A stretch of 64,000 nucleotides of DNA from Streptomyces sp. AC512_CC834 (GTDB taxonomy: Bacteria > Actinomycetota > Actinomycetes > Streptomycetales > Streptomycetaceae). The DNA lies in contig NZ_JAGMUO010000065.1 in NCBI RefSeq assembly GCF_019049325.1, forward strand, positions 496,001-560,000. The letters run 5' to 3'. Of this stretch, positions 8,251 through 15,660 are shown piece after piece. Position 1 is the first letter of the stretch, and each line of letters opens with the position of its first letter. The notes under the pieces are model-generated. The model had not been told where the DNA came from and did not search any database. It saw only the letters and a program-made list of their open reading frames with translations. Made by a program: the position numbers and the translations under genes.

Positions 8251-9096
8251 TCAACTCCTGCCCCACTCCCGCGCCACCACCTCCCGGAAGCCGTGCGGCG
8301 GGCGGCCGGTGACGCGTTCGACGGTGTCGGTGGTGCGGTCCTCGGCTCCCTGGGCGATCGCGTGGTCCATGTCGGCCAGCATCGCGGCGAAGTCCGGCGG
8401 CACCAGGCTCGCGAGGCGGGCGCGCGACTGCGCCGGTGTCAGGGCGTGGTGGACGACCGGCCGGCCGCCGGCCCGGGTGAGGTTCGCGGCGACCTCGTCG
8501 TGGGTGAGGGACTCGGGGCCGGTGAGGACCAGGTCGGAGTCCGGGGCGCGGTCGTCGGTGAGGGCGTGCAGGGCGACGGCCGCGATGTCGTCGGCGTCGA
8601 CGAAGGCCACCCGGCCGCTCCCGGTGGCGGTCAGGATGGTGCCGTCCTGCCGGATGCCGACGGCGTGGGCGTGGTCGCCGGTGAAGTTCTGCATGAACCA
8701 GGAGGGACGGAGCACCGCCCACTGGTCGAACAGGCCGGGCAGTTCCCGGTGCACCGCACCCACCGCCGGGCCGCCCTCGGGTATGGCGGAGGAGCTGAGC
8801 AGCACGGCGCGGCGCACGCCGGTGGCGCGGGCACGGCGCAAGAAGGGCAGCATGACCGCGGCCGGGTCCATGTCGCCCACGGGCGGCACGAGGTAGACAC
8901 GGTCCACTCCCTCCAGGGCCGCGTCGTGCGTGGCGGGGTCGTGCCAGTCGAAGCGGACCGGCTCCGCGCCCGGCACGGGGGCCGCGCGTCGCCCGGCGGC
9001 CTTCACGTGGTGACCGGCGGCGACCAGCCGTGCGGTGGTGCGGCTTCCGGTCGTGCCGGTGGCCCCGACGACCAGCGTCGTGCCGATGCCGGTCAT
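8251..9096 (-). CDS. NmrA-like NAD(P)-dependent oxidoreductase / epimerase-fold protein
   Basis: 281 residues with a Rossmann nucleotide site at the very N-terminus (TLVVGATGTTGSRTTARL) and the atypical-SDR features VYLVPPVGDMDP, AVLLSSSAIPEG and WAVLRPSWFMQNF. It resembles NmrA/QOR2-type proteins, which bind NAD(P) and act as redox sensors or quinone reductases. Its ATG overlaps the stop of the NTF2-like gene (ATGA, 9093-9096), so the two are translationally coupled. The pair is divergent from a TetR gene across two palindromes, so repression by that TetR protein is likely. Confidence 0.88.
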   Translation of the reverse strand: MTGIGTTLVVGATGTTGSRTTARLVAAGHHVKAAGRRAAPVPGAEPVRFDWHDPATHDAALEGVDRVYLVPPVGDMDPAAVMLPFLRRARATGVRRAVLLSSSAIPEGGPAVGAVHRELPGLFDQWAVLRPSWFMQNFTGDHAHAVGIRQDGTILTATGSGRVAFVDADDIAAVALHALTDDRAPDSDLVLTGPESLTHDEVAANLTRAGGRPVVHHALTPAQSRARLASLVPPDFAAMLADMDHAIAQGAEDRTTDTVERVTGRPPHGFREVVAREWGRS

Positions 9097-9518
9097 CGGG
9101 CGGTCCCGGTGAAGTCGGCACCCGGCTCCAGCAGCGCCAGCGGGTTCCAGTAGTCGCGGTAGGACGTGAACCGGCCGTCCTCGGCGGTCACGACGGCGAT
9201 GTACGTCATGTCGAAGGGGGCGCCCGTCTGCACCAGCCGGCCGACGCCGCGCATCTCCACCACGACGGTCCGCGTGTCGGTCGTCTCGTGGATGTGCAGG
9301 TCGGGGAAGTCGTGCAGGTCGATGTGGTCGGGGTAGTGCCGCATGTAGGCGGCGACGGCCTCCCGTCCCTCCAGCCGCCGCGGCCGGCCGTCGGGGGCGA
9401 AGGGGAACTCCATGACCCCGTTGTCGGCCCACAGACCGACCCAGCCGTCCATGTCTTTGTCCAGCAGCAGGCGCAGGCCGTGCCTGAACAGGTCGGGCGC
9501 CGGGGTGTGTGCGGGCAT
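9093..9518 (-). CDS. SnoaL-like / NTF2-fold protein
   Basis: 141 residues from the ATG at 9518, which follows gaagaggag; the open frame continues upstream without a ribosome site. LDKDMDGWVGLWADNGVMEFPFAP and YRDYWNPLALLEPG are typical of the SnoaL-like nuclear transport factor 2 fold: a cone-shaped alpha/beta barrel that binds small hydrophobic ligands or acts as an isomerase or hydrolase. It is the first gene of a two-gene operon with the NmrA-like oxidoreductase. Two perfect palindromes lie 41-82 bp upstream of its start. Confidence 0.85.
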   Translation of the reverse strand: MPAHTPAPDLFRHGLRLLLDKDMDGWVGLWADNGVMEFPFAPDGRPRRLEGREAVAAYMRHYPDHIDLHDFPDLHIHETTDTRTVVVEMRGVGRLVQTGAPFDMTYIAVVTAEDGRFTSYRDYWNPLALLEPGADFTGTAR

Positions 9519-9558
9519 GGGTGTGCTCCTCTTCGTCGCGTCTTGGGGGACTACCATT

Positions 9559-9600
9559 CGGACCGCGGGTCCGCTTCAAACAATACGGACCGACGGTCCG
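9559..9600. promoter_or_regulatory. paired TetR-type operators in a divergent promoter
   Basis: Two nearly identical 15-bp perfect palindromes, CGGACCGCGGGTCCG (9559-9573) and CGGACCGACGGTCCG (9586-9600), start 27 bp apart. Each is followed by the same CTT. They sit between the minus-strand NTF2/NmrA operon and the plus-strand TetR gene. Size, symmetry and place fit cooperative binding by the TetR protein and autoregulation. Confidence 0.8.
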
Positions 9601-9669
9601 CTTTGCAACGCGCACCGCCCGCCGAGGCCCGACGACGCCCGCCGACGCCCCACGACGGAGGAGACCCCT

Positions 9670-10263
9670 GTGACCGAGCGCAAGCCCCGCAAGGACGCGG
9701 CCCGCAACCGGGCGGCCGTCCTCGCCGCCGCCGACGCCCTCTTCGTCCGCTGCGAGAGCCCCGACGACGTCACCATGGCCGATGTCGCGACGGCGGCCGG
9801 CGTCGGGAAGGGAACCCTCTTCCGGGCCTTCGGCGACCGCGTCGGGCTGGTCGGGGCGCTGTACGAGGCGCGGCTGGAGCCGATCGAGCGGGCCGTCGAG
9901 ACGGGACCGCAGCCGCTGGGACCGGGCACCCCGCCGCAGCAACGCGTCACCGCCCTGCTCGACGCTCTCCTGCGCTTCAAGCTCGACAATCGCGGCCTGG
10001 CGCTGGCGCTGGAGGCCGCGGGGCGCGACAGTCCGTACGGAGCGGGACACTACGAGCGCTGGCACACCCTGCTCCGTACGGTCCTGGAGCAGGTCCCCGG
10101 CCTGAGCGACGGGGAGTTCGCCGCCCACGCGCTGCTCGCCGCCGTCCGCGCCGACCTCGTCGAGCATCTGGCGGGCGTACGGGGCCTGCCCCACGACCGG
10201 ATGCGCGCCCAACTGGCCGACTACGCCGGGCGGGTCCTCGACACTCCCCCGCCACGGCCCTGA
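9670..10263 (+). CDS. TetR family transcriptional regulator
   Basis: 197 residues from the GTG at 9670, preceded by cggaggag. The N-terminal HTH is clear: RNRAAVLAAADALFV, then VTMADVATAAGVGKGTLFRAFG. The C-terminal ligand-binding half (LLDALLRFKLDNRGLALALEAAG and onward) belongs to the TetR group often found beside oxidoreductases. It is divergent from the NTF2/NmrA operon, and both promoters would overlap the palindrome pair at 9559-9600, so it probably represses both. The ligand is unknown. Confidence 0.92.
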   Translation: MTERKPRKDAARNRAAVLAAADALFVRCESPDDVTMADVATAAGVGKGTLFRAFGDRVGLVGALYEARLEPIERAVETGPQPLGPGTPPQQRVTALLDALLRFKLDNRGLALALEAAGRDSPYGAGHYERWHTLLRTVLEQVPGLSDGEFAAHALLAAVRADLVEHLAGVRGLPHDRMRAQLADYAGRVLDTPPPRP

Positions 10264-10291
10264 GACCCGGACGGCACGGACGCGGGCACGG

Positions 10292-12058
10292 TCAGGCGAC
10301 CTGGCCGCTGTGGAGTGCCGTGTACGCCCCTCCCCTCGCCAGCAGTTCCTCGTGGGTGCCGATTTCCTGGACGCGGCCCTCGCCCATGACCACGATCCGG
10401 TCCGCGCCCCGCACGGTGGACAGCCGGTGCGCCACGACGAACGTGGTGCGCCCGCGCAGCAGCCGTGCGAGCGCCTGCTGGACCAGGGCCTCCGAGCGGG
10501 TGTCCAGCGCCGAGGTGGCCTCGTCGAGGATCAGCACCCGGGGGTCCCGGATCAGGGCGCGGGCGATGGCCAGGCGCTGGCGCTGCCCGCCGGACAGCCG
10601 GGCGCCGTGCTCTCCGACCAGGGTGTCGGCGCCCCGCGGCAGCCGGTCGACGAACTCCAGCGCGTTGGCGTCGCGCAGGGCGCCGCGCACCGTCTCCTCG
10701 TCGGCGTCGTCCATGCCGTAGGCGACGTTCTCCCGGATCGTGCCGTCGAAGAGGATGGACTCCTGCGGCACCACCGAGACGAAGCGCCGGTAGGTGCGCA
10801 GGTCGAGCGTGTTCATGTCGGTGCCGTCGAGCAGCAGCCGGCCCGAGGTCGGGCGCAGGAAGCCGATGACCAGGTTGAGCACGGTGGACTTGCCGGCGCC
10901 GGACGCGCCCACCAGCGCGACGGTCTCGCCGGGTTCCACGGCGAGGGTGAAGTCCTGCACCGCGGGCCGCCCGTCGCTGTCGTAGAGGTGCCCGACGCCC
11001 TCGAAGGCGACGGCTCCGCGCAGCGATGTGACTTCCGTCTTGCCCTCGTTGTCCTCCAGTTCGGGGGCCTGGAGCACTTCGCCGACCGAACGGACGGACT
11101 CCAGGCCCTTGGTGATGACCGGGGCCAGGTTCGCCAGCGTGGTCGTGGAGTTGGTGAGAGTGGTCAGGAAGGCGCTGAGCATGACGACGTCGCCGGCGGT
11201 GACCCCCCAGACGTCGTAGTACGAGATCAGCGCGGCACCCGCCAGCACCAGTACGCCGACCACGTTGAGCACGACCCAGGACAGCGAGCCGAAGCGGCCG
11301 TTGACCAGGTCCAGGCGCATCCCGGAGGTGAGCAGCCGGTCCAGGGTGCCGTCCATGCGGCGCAGCGCCTTGCCCTCCAGGCCGTGGGCGCGGGTGACCG
11401 GGATGAGCCGGGTCATCTCCGTGACCCGTGAGGACAGGGTCTCGACCTCGTGGCGGAAGTGCTCGTTGTGGGCGCGCAGCCGGGCCCTGAGCCGGGCCAC
11501 GAGGAGGGAGGCGGCGGGGACGACGACGAGGAAGACGGGCAGGAACTCCGGGGTGCGCACCGCGATGATGACCAGGCCGCCGGTGAGCACGGTGAACGCG
11601 CCGAGCCCCGTCTCGGCGGTCTGCTGCACCATCTGTTCCACCGTCTCCACGTCCCGCACGACCTTGGCCTGGAGGACGCCCGCGCTGACGCGCGAGTGGT
11701 AGCCGATCGAGAGTTGCTGCATGCGTGTGCACAGTGCGGAGCGCAGGGCGGTGCCCATGCGGCGCACGCTGCCGTACAGGAGGCGGACGTAGAGCAGGTG
11801 CAGCGGGTAGTTGACCAGCAGGATGAACATGATGATCCCGGTGCTGGTCCACAGGTTGCCGATCGGGCCGTGCTGGACGACGGTGTCGATGATGGACGCG
11901 GTGATGAGGGGCAGCAGCCATATGGGGCTGTGCTTGACGGTGAAGACGGCGACCGCGCCCGCCAGCGGGCGGCGGTCGGCCCGGAACAGGTAGACGAGTG
12001 TGCGTATCGGGTGTTCGCCCCGGTAGCGGTGATCGAGCGGCTTTTCGGGCGACGCCAT
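10292..12058 (-). CDS. ABC transporter, fused permease and ATPase (exporter type)
   Basis: 588 residues from the ATG at 12058, which follows aggagg. The N-terminal ~330 residues hold six predicted membrane helices of the type I exporter fold. The C-terminal ATPase domain has Walker A GASGAGKST, signature LSGGQRQRLAIARAL, Walker B VLILDEATSALDTR and H-loop VAHRLSTVR. It is a half-transporter likely to work as a homodimer exporting a drug, lipid or peptide; the substrate is not evident. It resembles the exporter at 55.4 kb in layout. No partner gene is adjacent. Confidence 0.92.
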   Translation of the reverse strand: MASPEKPLDHRYRGEHPIRTLVYLFRADRRPLAGAVAVFTVKHSPIWLLPLITASIIDTVVQHGPIGNLWTSTGIIMFILLVNYPLHLLYVRLLYGSVRRMGTALRSALCTRMQQLSIGYHSRVSAGVLQAKVVRDVETVEQMVQQTAETGLGAFTVLTGGLVIIAVRTPEFLPVFLVVVPAASLLVARLRARLRAHNEHFRHEVETLSSRVTEMTRLIPVTRAHGLEGKALRRMDGTLDRLLTSGMRLDLVNGRFGSLSWVVLNVVGVLVLAGAALISYYDVWGVTAGDVVMLSAFLTTLTNSTTTLANLAPVITKGLESVRSVGEVLQAPELEDNEGKTEVTSLRGAVAFEGVGHLYDSDGRPAVQDFTLAVEPGETVALVGASGAGKSTVLNLVIGFLRPTSGRLLLDGTDMNTLDLRTYRRFVSVVPQESILFDGTIRENVAYGMDDADEETVRGALRDANALEFVDRLPRGADTLVGEHGARLSGGQRQRLAIARALIRDPRVLILDEATSALDTRSEALVQQALARLLRGRTTFVVAHRLSTVRGADRIVVMGEGRVQEIGTHEELLARGGAYTALHSGQVA

Positions 12059-12161
12059 CGGCGTGGTCCTCCTGGTGACCGAGTGGGGCAAGCGCTTACT
12101 TCCCGCGCTTTCCTACCCCGTCGGCAAGGAGTACGCCACACCGTTTCACGCCTTGGAAGGA

Positions 12162-12200
12162 GAGACCCGCGCCTTCTCCCCCGTGGAGGGCGCGGGTCTC
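12162..12200. terminator. hairpin overlapping a stop codon
   Basis: A perfect 12-bp inverted repeat (12162-12173 and 12189-12200) whose right arm overlaps the TGA of the minus-strand gene that ends at 12199. It would terminate that gene before the ABC exporter start. Confidence 0.7.
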
Positions 12201-12762
12201 AGTCTCCGAGGCTGCCGGCTCCGAGTGTGCGGGCGAGTTCGGTGGTGGCCCGCGTGATCTCGCTGTCGTCCTCGGTCAGCAGCCGCTCCAGTTCGCCCCG
12301 CCGGGCGCGGACCGCCTGCCGCGCGGCACGCTCCCACGCCACCGGGTTCTCCCGGTGGTTGAGCAGCTTGGGATACGCGGTGGCGGTGGTCTCCCACTGG
12401 CGGGCGTCGGCGATGTTCTTGAGTAGCTGGATGATCTGCGCCCGGCAGCTCACCTGGGGCCGCTGCGCCAGCTCCCACAGGAAGGGGACGGTCGCGGCGG
12501 TGGCCTGTTCGACGACGAAGCCGTACTGGCAGATGCGCCTGCGCAGGTCGCCGAGGGCGGCACGGGCGGTTTCGGCGTCCCCCCTGGCGACCTTGCGCAG
12601 CAGTCGGGGAATGGCCGCCGCCGAGCCGCTGGAGTCCTGGATCTCGCTCCAGGGCACGCCGTCGAGGCCCGCGAGGAGGGCGGTGGTGCCGGGCACGCCG
12701 GGCGGCTGCGCCCGGCGGTCGGTGCGCTCGGTGCTCGGCTCGGGTGTCGGAGCGCTGCGCAT
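12199..12762 (-). CDS. HEAT-repeat-like helical protein, unknown function
   Basis: 187 residues, mostly alpha-helical. Segments such as AAAIPRLLRKVARGDAETARA, ATVPFLWELAQRPQV and AQIIQLLKNIADAR show the paired-helix spacing of HEAT/Armadillo-like proteins. The first ~25 residues are a Pro/Thr-rich tail. No catalytic motif is visible. It may be an interaction protein; similar small helical proteins accompany toxins as partners, but no toxin gene is visible here. It is closed by the hairpin at its stop codon. Confidence 0.75.
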   Translation of the reverse strand: MRSAPTPEPSTERTDRRAQPPGVPGTTALLAGLDGVPWSEIQDSSGSAAAIPRLLRKVARGDAETARAALGDLRRRICQYGFVVEQATAATVPFLWELAQRPQVSCRAQIIQLLKNIADARQWETTATAYPKLLNHRENPVAWERAARQAVRARRGELERLLTEDDSEITRATTELARTLGAGSLGD

Positions 12763-12790
12763 GGTGTGGGGCCCTTCCGCGGCAGTCGGG

Positions 12791-12922
12791 TCAGGTGAGG
12801 GGGCGGGTCGACAACGTGGCCCAGAACGTGCACAGGGCGCGGCCGTGCTCCTGGAGTGCGGAGCCGTCGGACGGGTGGAACACGGGCGTGTTGTCCCCGG
12901 AGTCGGAGAGTCCGGTGATCAC
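12791..12922 (-). CDS. possible short CDS or gene remnant
   Basis: A 43-codon stretch from a GTG at 12922. Its sequence (LSDSGDNTPVFHPSDGSAL, then a segment with CTFWATL) looks more protein-like than the surrounding shadows. It ends 28 bp before the HEAT-like gene on the same strand. No ribosome site is visible, and the open frame extends upstream (to 13099) as low-complexity sequence. It could be the tail of a decayed gene. The rest of 12923-13279 holds no gene I can support, only two short direct repeats near 12930-12960 and the promoter region of the DUF397 gene. Confidence 0.3.
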   Translation of the reverse strand: MITGLSDSGDNTPVFHPSDGSALQEHGRALCTFWATLSTRPLT

Positions 12923-13279
12923 GAGGGTGACGAGGCTTGCGAGGGTTACGAGGCTTGCGTCGTCACCGCGGCGGCCGAGGGGCCACCCGCGCGGTGTCTC
13001 CCGCGCCGTGCGCGGCAGCCCTCCGGACCGGCTCGTCGCGCCTGCCCCCGACACGGGTTCGCCGGGTGACCGGAGCGTTGGATGCGCAGGTGACGGCACA
13101 GCATCTCCCTGATGCGACGTCAGAACGAGGCGTCGACCAAGGGGTTGACGCCACGGCTATTATCCACGCTTAGAGCGCTCGCGTGCAATTGCACGAGAAA
13201 TTGCGCGAAAAAAATCGGATGGGAGCGCTCGGGGACCGACGGAACTCGGTCCGCTCCCCCGAACGGCAAGGAGACCGCG

Positions 13280-13507
13280 GTGCCATCAGTGCGCAACGGA
13301 GTGCAGGCCAGCTCGTTGGACGCCTGCTGGAAGAAGAGTCGGCACAGCAACGCCGAGGGCAACTGCGTGGAGGTCGCCCTCGTGGACGGAGGCATCGCGA
13401 TGCGCAACTCCCGTGACCCGGACGGCCCCGCGCTCGTCTACACCTCCGCGGAGGTGGCCGCCTTCCTGGCCGGGGCGAAGGAGGGCGAGTTCGACCACCT
13501 GCTGTAG
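13280..13507 (+). CDS. DUF397 family protein (partner of an XRE regulator)
   Basis: 75 residues from the GTG at 13280, preceded by aaggag. It shows the complete DUF397 pattern: WKKSRHSNAEGNCVEVALVDG, AMRNSRDPDGPALVYTSAEVAAFLAGAK. In Streptomyces these small proteins pair with a DUF5753 XRE regulator and act together in developmental or antibiotic control (AbaA, WhiJ and BldB-related systems). Here it lies upstream of the XRE gene, with 114 bp between them; the more common order is XRE first. Confidence 0.92.
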   Translation: MPSVRNGVQASSLDACWKKSRHSNAEGNCVEVALVDGGIAMRNSRDPDGPALVYTSAEVAAFLAGAKEGEFDHLL

Positions 13508-13621
13508 GCGGGGCGACGCGCAAGCGGAGTCCAACTACCCGATTTCTACCGGCGGATGCGGCGGACACCGATGGGATGAGATAGTCTTTCCCTCAAGTCT
13601 GCCGGTCTGCTGGGAGTCAGG

Positions 13622-14542
13622 ATGTCCGCCGCGCCGCATCGCATCTCCCGTCTCGAACCCTATCTGGACCGGGCCGAGCCGGCGCCGACTCTGCTGAAGA
13701 TGCTCGTCGGCGTACAGCTCGCGGGTTTTCGCGAGGACGCCGGCCTCTCCCAGGACCAGGCCGCACGCGACCTCGGGTTCAGTGCGGCGAAGCTCTCGCG
13801 CATCGAGTCGGGCAAGGGCCGCAGGCCCCCGACGGAGCACGACGTCCGTGCGCTGCTCGAGCGGTACGGCACCGACGCCTACGAGGCCTCGGTGCTGATC
13901 AAGCTGTTGCAGCGCGCGGGCGAACCGGGCTGGTGGCAGCGGTACGACAAGCGCCTGATGCCCGAGTGGTTCGACCGCCTGGTCGGTCTCCAGGAGGCCG
14001 CGGCCACCATCCGTACCTTCGAGATCCAGTACGTCCCCGGTCTGCTCCAGACCGGGGACTACACCGAGGCCGTGGTCGAGCGCGGCCTGCCGAACGCTCC
14101 CGCGGGCGAGGTCCGGCGCCGTGTCGAGCTGCGCAAGCGCCGGGCGCAGTTGCTGGACCGCCAGGACGCGCCGCAGCTCTGGGCGATCATCGACGAGTCC
14201 GTCCTGCTGCGCGTGCTCGGCAGCCGTGACGTCATGCGCGAGCAACTCGCGCACCTCGTCGAGATGGCGGGGCAGCCCCATGTGACGCTGCAGATCGTGC
14301 CACTGGACGTGACGAACGCGTCGGCGCCCGCGATCCCCGTCACCTATCTGCGTTTCGGCGGCACCGATCTGCCGGACGTGGTCTATCTGGAGCACATCAA
14401 GAGCGCCAACTTCCTCGAGGACCGGGACGAGACCGAGGAGTACCGGGTCGCGCTGGACCGGCTGGCCGACGAGGCGCTGACTCCGCGCGAGTCACTGGAC
14501 CGGCTGCGCGAGACGATGGCGACGCGCTACGCCGACAAGTAG
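13622..14542 (+). CDS. XRE family regulator with DUF5753 (WhiJ/AbaA-type)
   Basis: 306 residues. Residues ~35-95 form a Cro/C1-type HTH (FREDAGLSQDQAARDLGFS, then AKLSRIESGKGRR). The remainder is the DUF5753 sensor domain, with the signature IQYVPGLLQTGDYTEAVVERG and LREQLAHLVEM-like helices. These DNA-binding proteins are thought to be held or released by the partner DUF397 protein encoded just upstream. It converges on a methyltransferase gene across a very strong hairpin. Confidence 0.92.
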   Translation: MSAAPHRISRLEPYLDRAEPAPTLLKMLVGVQLAGFREDAGLSQDQAARDLGFSAAKLSRIESGKGRRPPTEHDVRALLERYGTDAYEASVLIKLLQRAGEPGWWQRYDKRLMPEWFDRLVGLQEAAATIRTFEIQYVPGLLQTGDYTEAVVERGLPNAPAGEVRRRVELRKRRAQLLDRQDAPQLWAIIDESVLLRVLGSRDVMREQLAHLVEMAGQPHVTLQIVPLDVTNASAPAIPVTYLRFGGTDLPDVVYLEHIKSANFLEDRDETEEYRVALDRLADEALTPRESLDRLRETMATRYADK

Positions 14543-14547
14543 CGGCA

Positions 14548-14591
14548 AACGCGGAGGGGCCACGCGCAATCGCGCGTGGCCCCTCCGCGTT
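14548..14591. terminator. very strong bidirectional hairpin terminator
   Basis: A perfect 20-bp inverted repeat (14548-14567 and 14572-14591) with a 4-nt loop AATC. It starts 6 bp after the XRE stop and faces the convergent methyltransferase gene that ends at 14697. Confidence 0.85.
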
Positions 14592-14670
14592 GTACGGGCT
14601 CCGCGTTGTACGGGCTCCGCGTTGTACGGGCTCCGCGTTGTACGGGCTCCGCGTTGTACGGGCTCCGCGT
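14591..14670. repeat. 16-bp tandem repeat, five copies
   Basis: The unit TGTACGGGCTCCGCGT is repeated five times with no mismatch (copies begin at 14591, 14607, 14623, 14639 and 14655). The end of the unit (CTCCGCGTT) equals the outer end of the terminator stem next door. The array may therefore have grown by slippage from the hairpin. It lies in the gap between two convergent genes. Confidence 0.9.
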
Positions 14671-14696
14671 GGTGCGGATGATCTGCTCGTCAGCGG

Positions 14697-15515
14697 TCAG
14701 CGCAGCCGGCCAAGACCGCCGAACTCGATCCACTCGTCGGAGAGCTGGCGCGGCGCCACCTCGGTGTCCGGGCGCCAGGTGGAGACCTCCACCAGGCCAG
14801 GCTCCAGGATGTCCATGTCCTCGAAGAACGCCTCGACGTCCCTCGGCTCACGGACCCGGCCCCAATGCCCCTGCGTCGCCTGGTCCATGAAGTCCGTGAC
14901 GAACTTCCGTACCTCGGCGTCCTCGCTGACCAACTGGCACATCACGGCGAAGCTGCCGGGCACGAGCCGCTCGGTCACGCGACGGATCACGGCCTTGGGG
15001 CCGTCGGTCTCGCTGTCCGGGATGCAGTGGAAGACCGAGTTGAACAGCACGGCGACCGGCTGTGAGAAGTCGATCAGGCGCTGGGTGTCCGGGTGGGAGA
15101 AGATCTCCTCCGTCGCACGCATGTCGGCGTGGATGACGGCGGTCTGGTCGTTCTGGTCGAGCAGCGCCCGGCCGTGGACGAGGACCATCGGGTCGTTGTC
15201 GACGTAGACGACGCGGGAGTCGGGCGCGATGCGCTGGGCGATCTGGTGCACGTTGTCCTGCGTGGGCAGGCCGGATCCGTGGTCGAGGAACTGGCGGATG
15301 CCGTAGTCCTCGACGAGGGTGCGGACGACCCGCTGAAGGAAGCGCCGGTTGTTCAGCGCCAGCCGGCGCGTGCTGGGGACGACCTTGTCGAGCTCTCCGA
15401 CGGCCGTCCGGTCCGCCGCGTAGTTGTCCTTGCCGCCCAGATAGAAGTCGTACATACGTGCCGCTGTGGGCACATTGGCGTCGATCTCCGTGGACAGCCG
15501 CTTGTCGGCTTGCAT
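14697..15515 (-). CDS. SAM-dependent methyltransferase (DUF574 / Methyltransf_19)
   Basis: 272 residues from the ATG at 15515, preceded by ctgggggaacg; the upstream in-frame extension lacks a ribosome site. The family hallmarks are NVPTAARMYDFYLGGKDNYAADR near the N-terminus, the SAM-binding FLDHGSGLPTQDNVHQIA, and VVYVDNDPMVLVHGRALL. Streptomyces genomes encode many copies of this family. Their substrates are mostly unknown, and several sit beside XRE/DUF397 regulator pairs, as here. Cytosolic; no membrane segment. Confidence 0.9.
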   Translation of the reverse strand: MQADKRLSTEIDANVPTAARMYDFYLGGKDNYAADRTAVGELDKVVPSTRRLALNNRRFLQRVVRTLVEDYGIRQFLDHGSGLPTQDNVHQIAQRIAPDSRVVYVDNDPMVLVHGRALLDQNDQTAVIHADMRATEEIFSHPDTQRLIDFSQPVAVLFNSVFHCIPDSETDGPKAVIRRVTERLVPGSFAVMCQLVSEDAEVRKFVTDFMDQATQGHWGRVREPRDVEAFFEDMDILEPGLVEVSTWRPDTEVAPRQLSDEWIEFGGLGRLR

Positions 15516-15660
15516 CGTTCCCCCAGCTCCGTACCCGCGCCAACTGGACTGGCATGACAGACAGTACATCCTAAGGACCCGGTGGGCAGCGAAACCAGAG
15601 GGAGGATCAGTGGCCGTCAAACCGATTGCCATGCGGGCGAGTTGACGGCCACTGGCCCGG

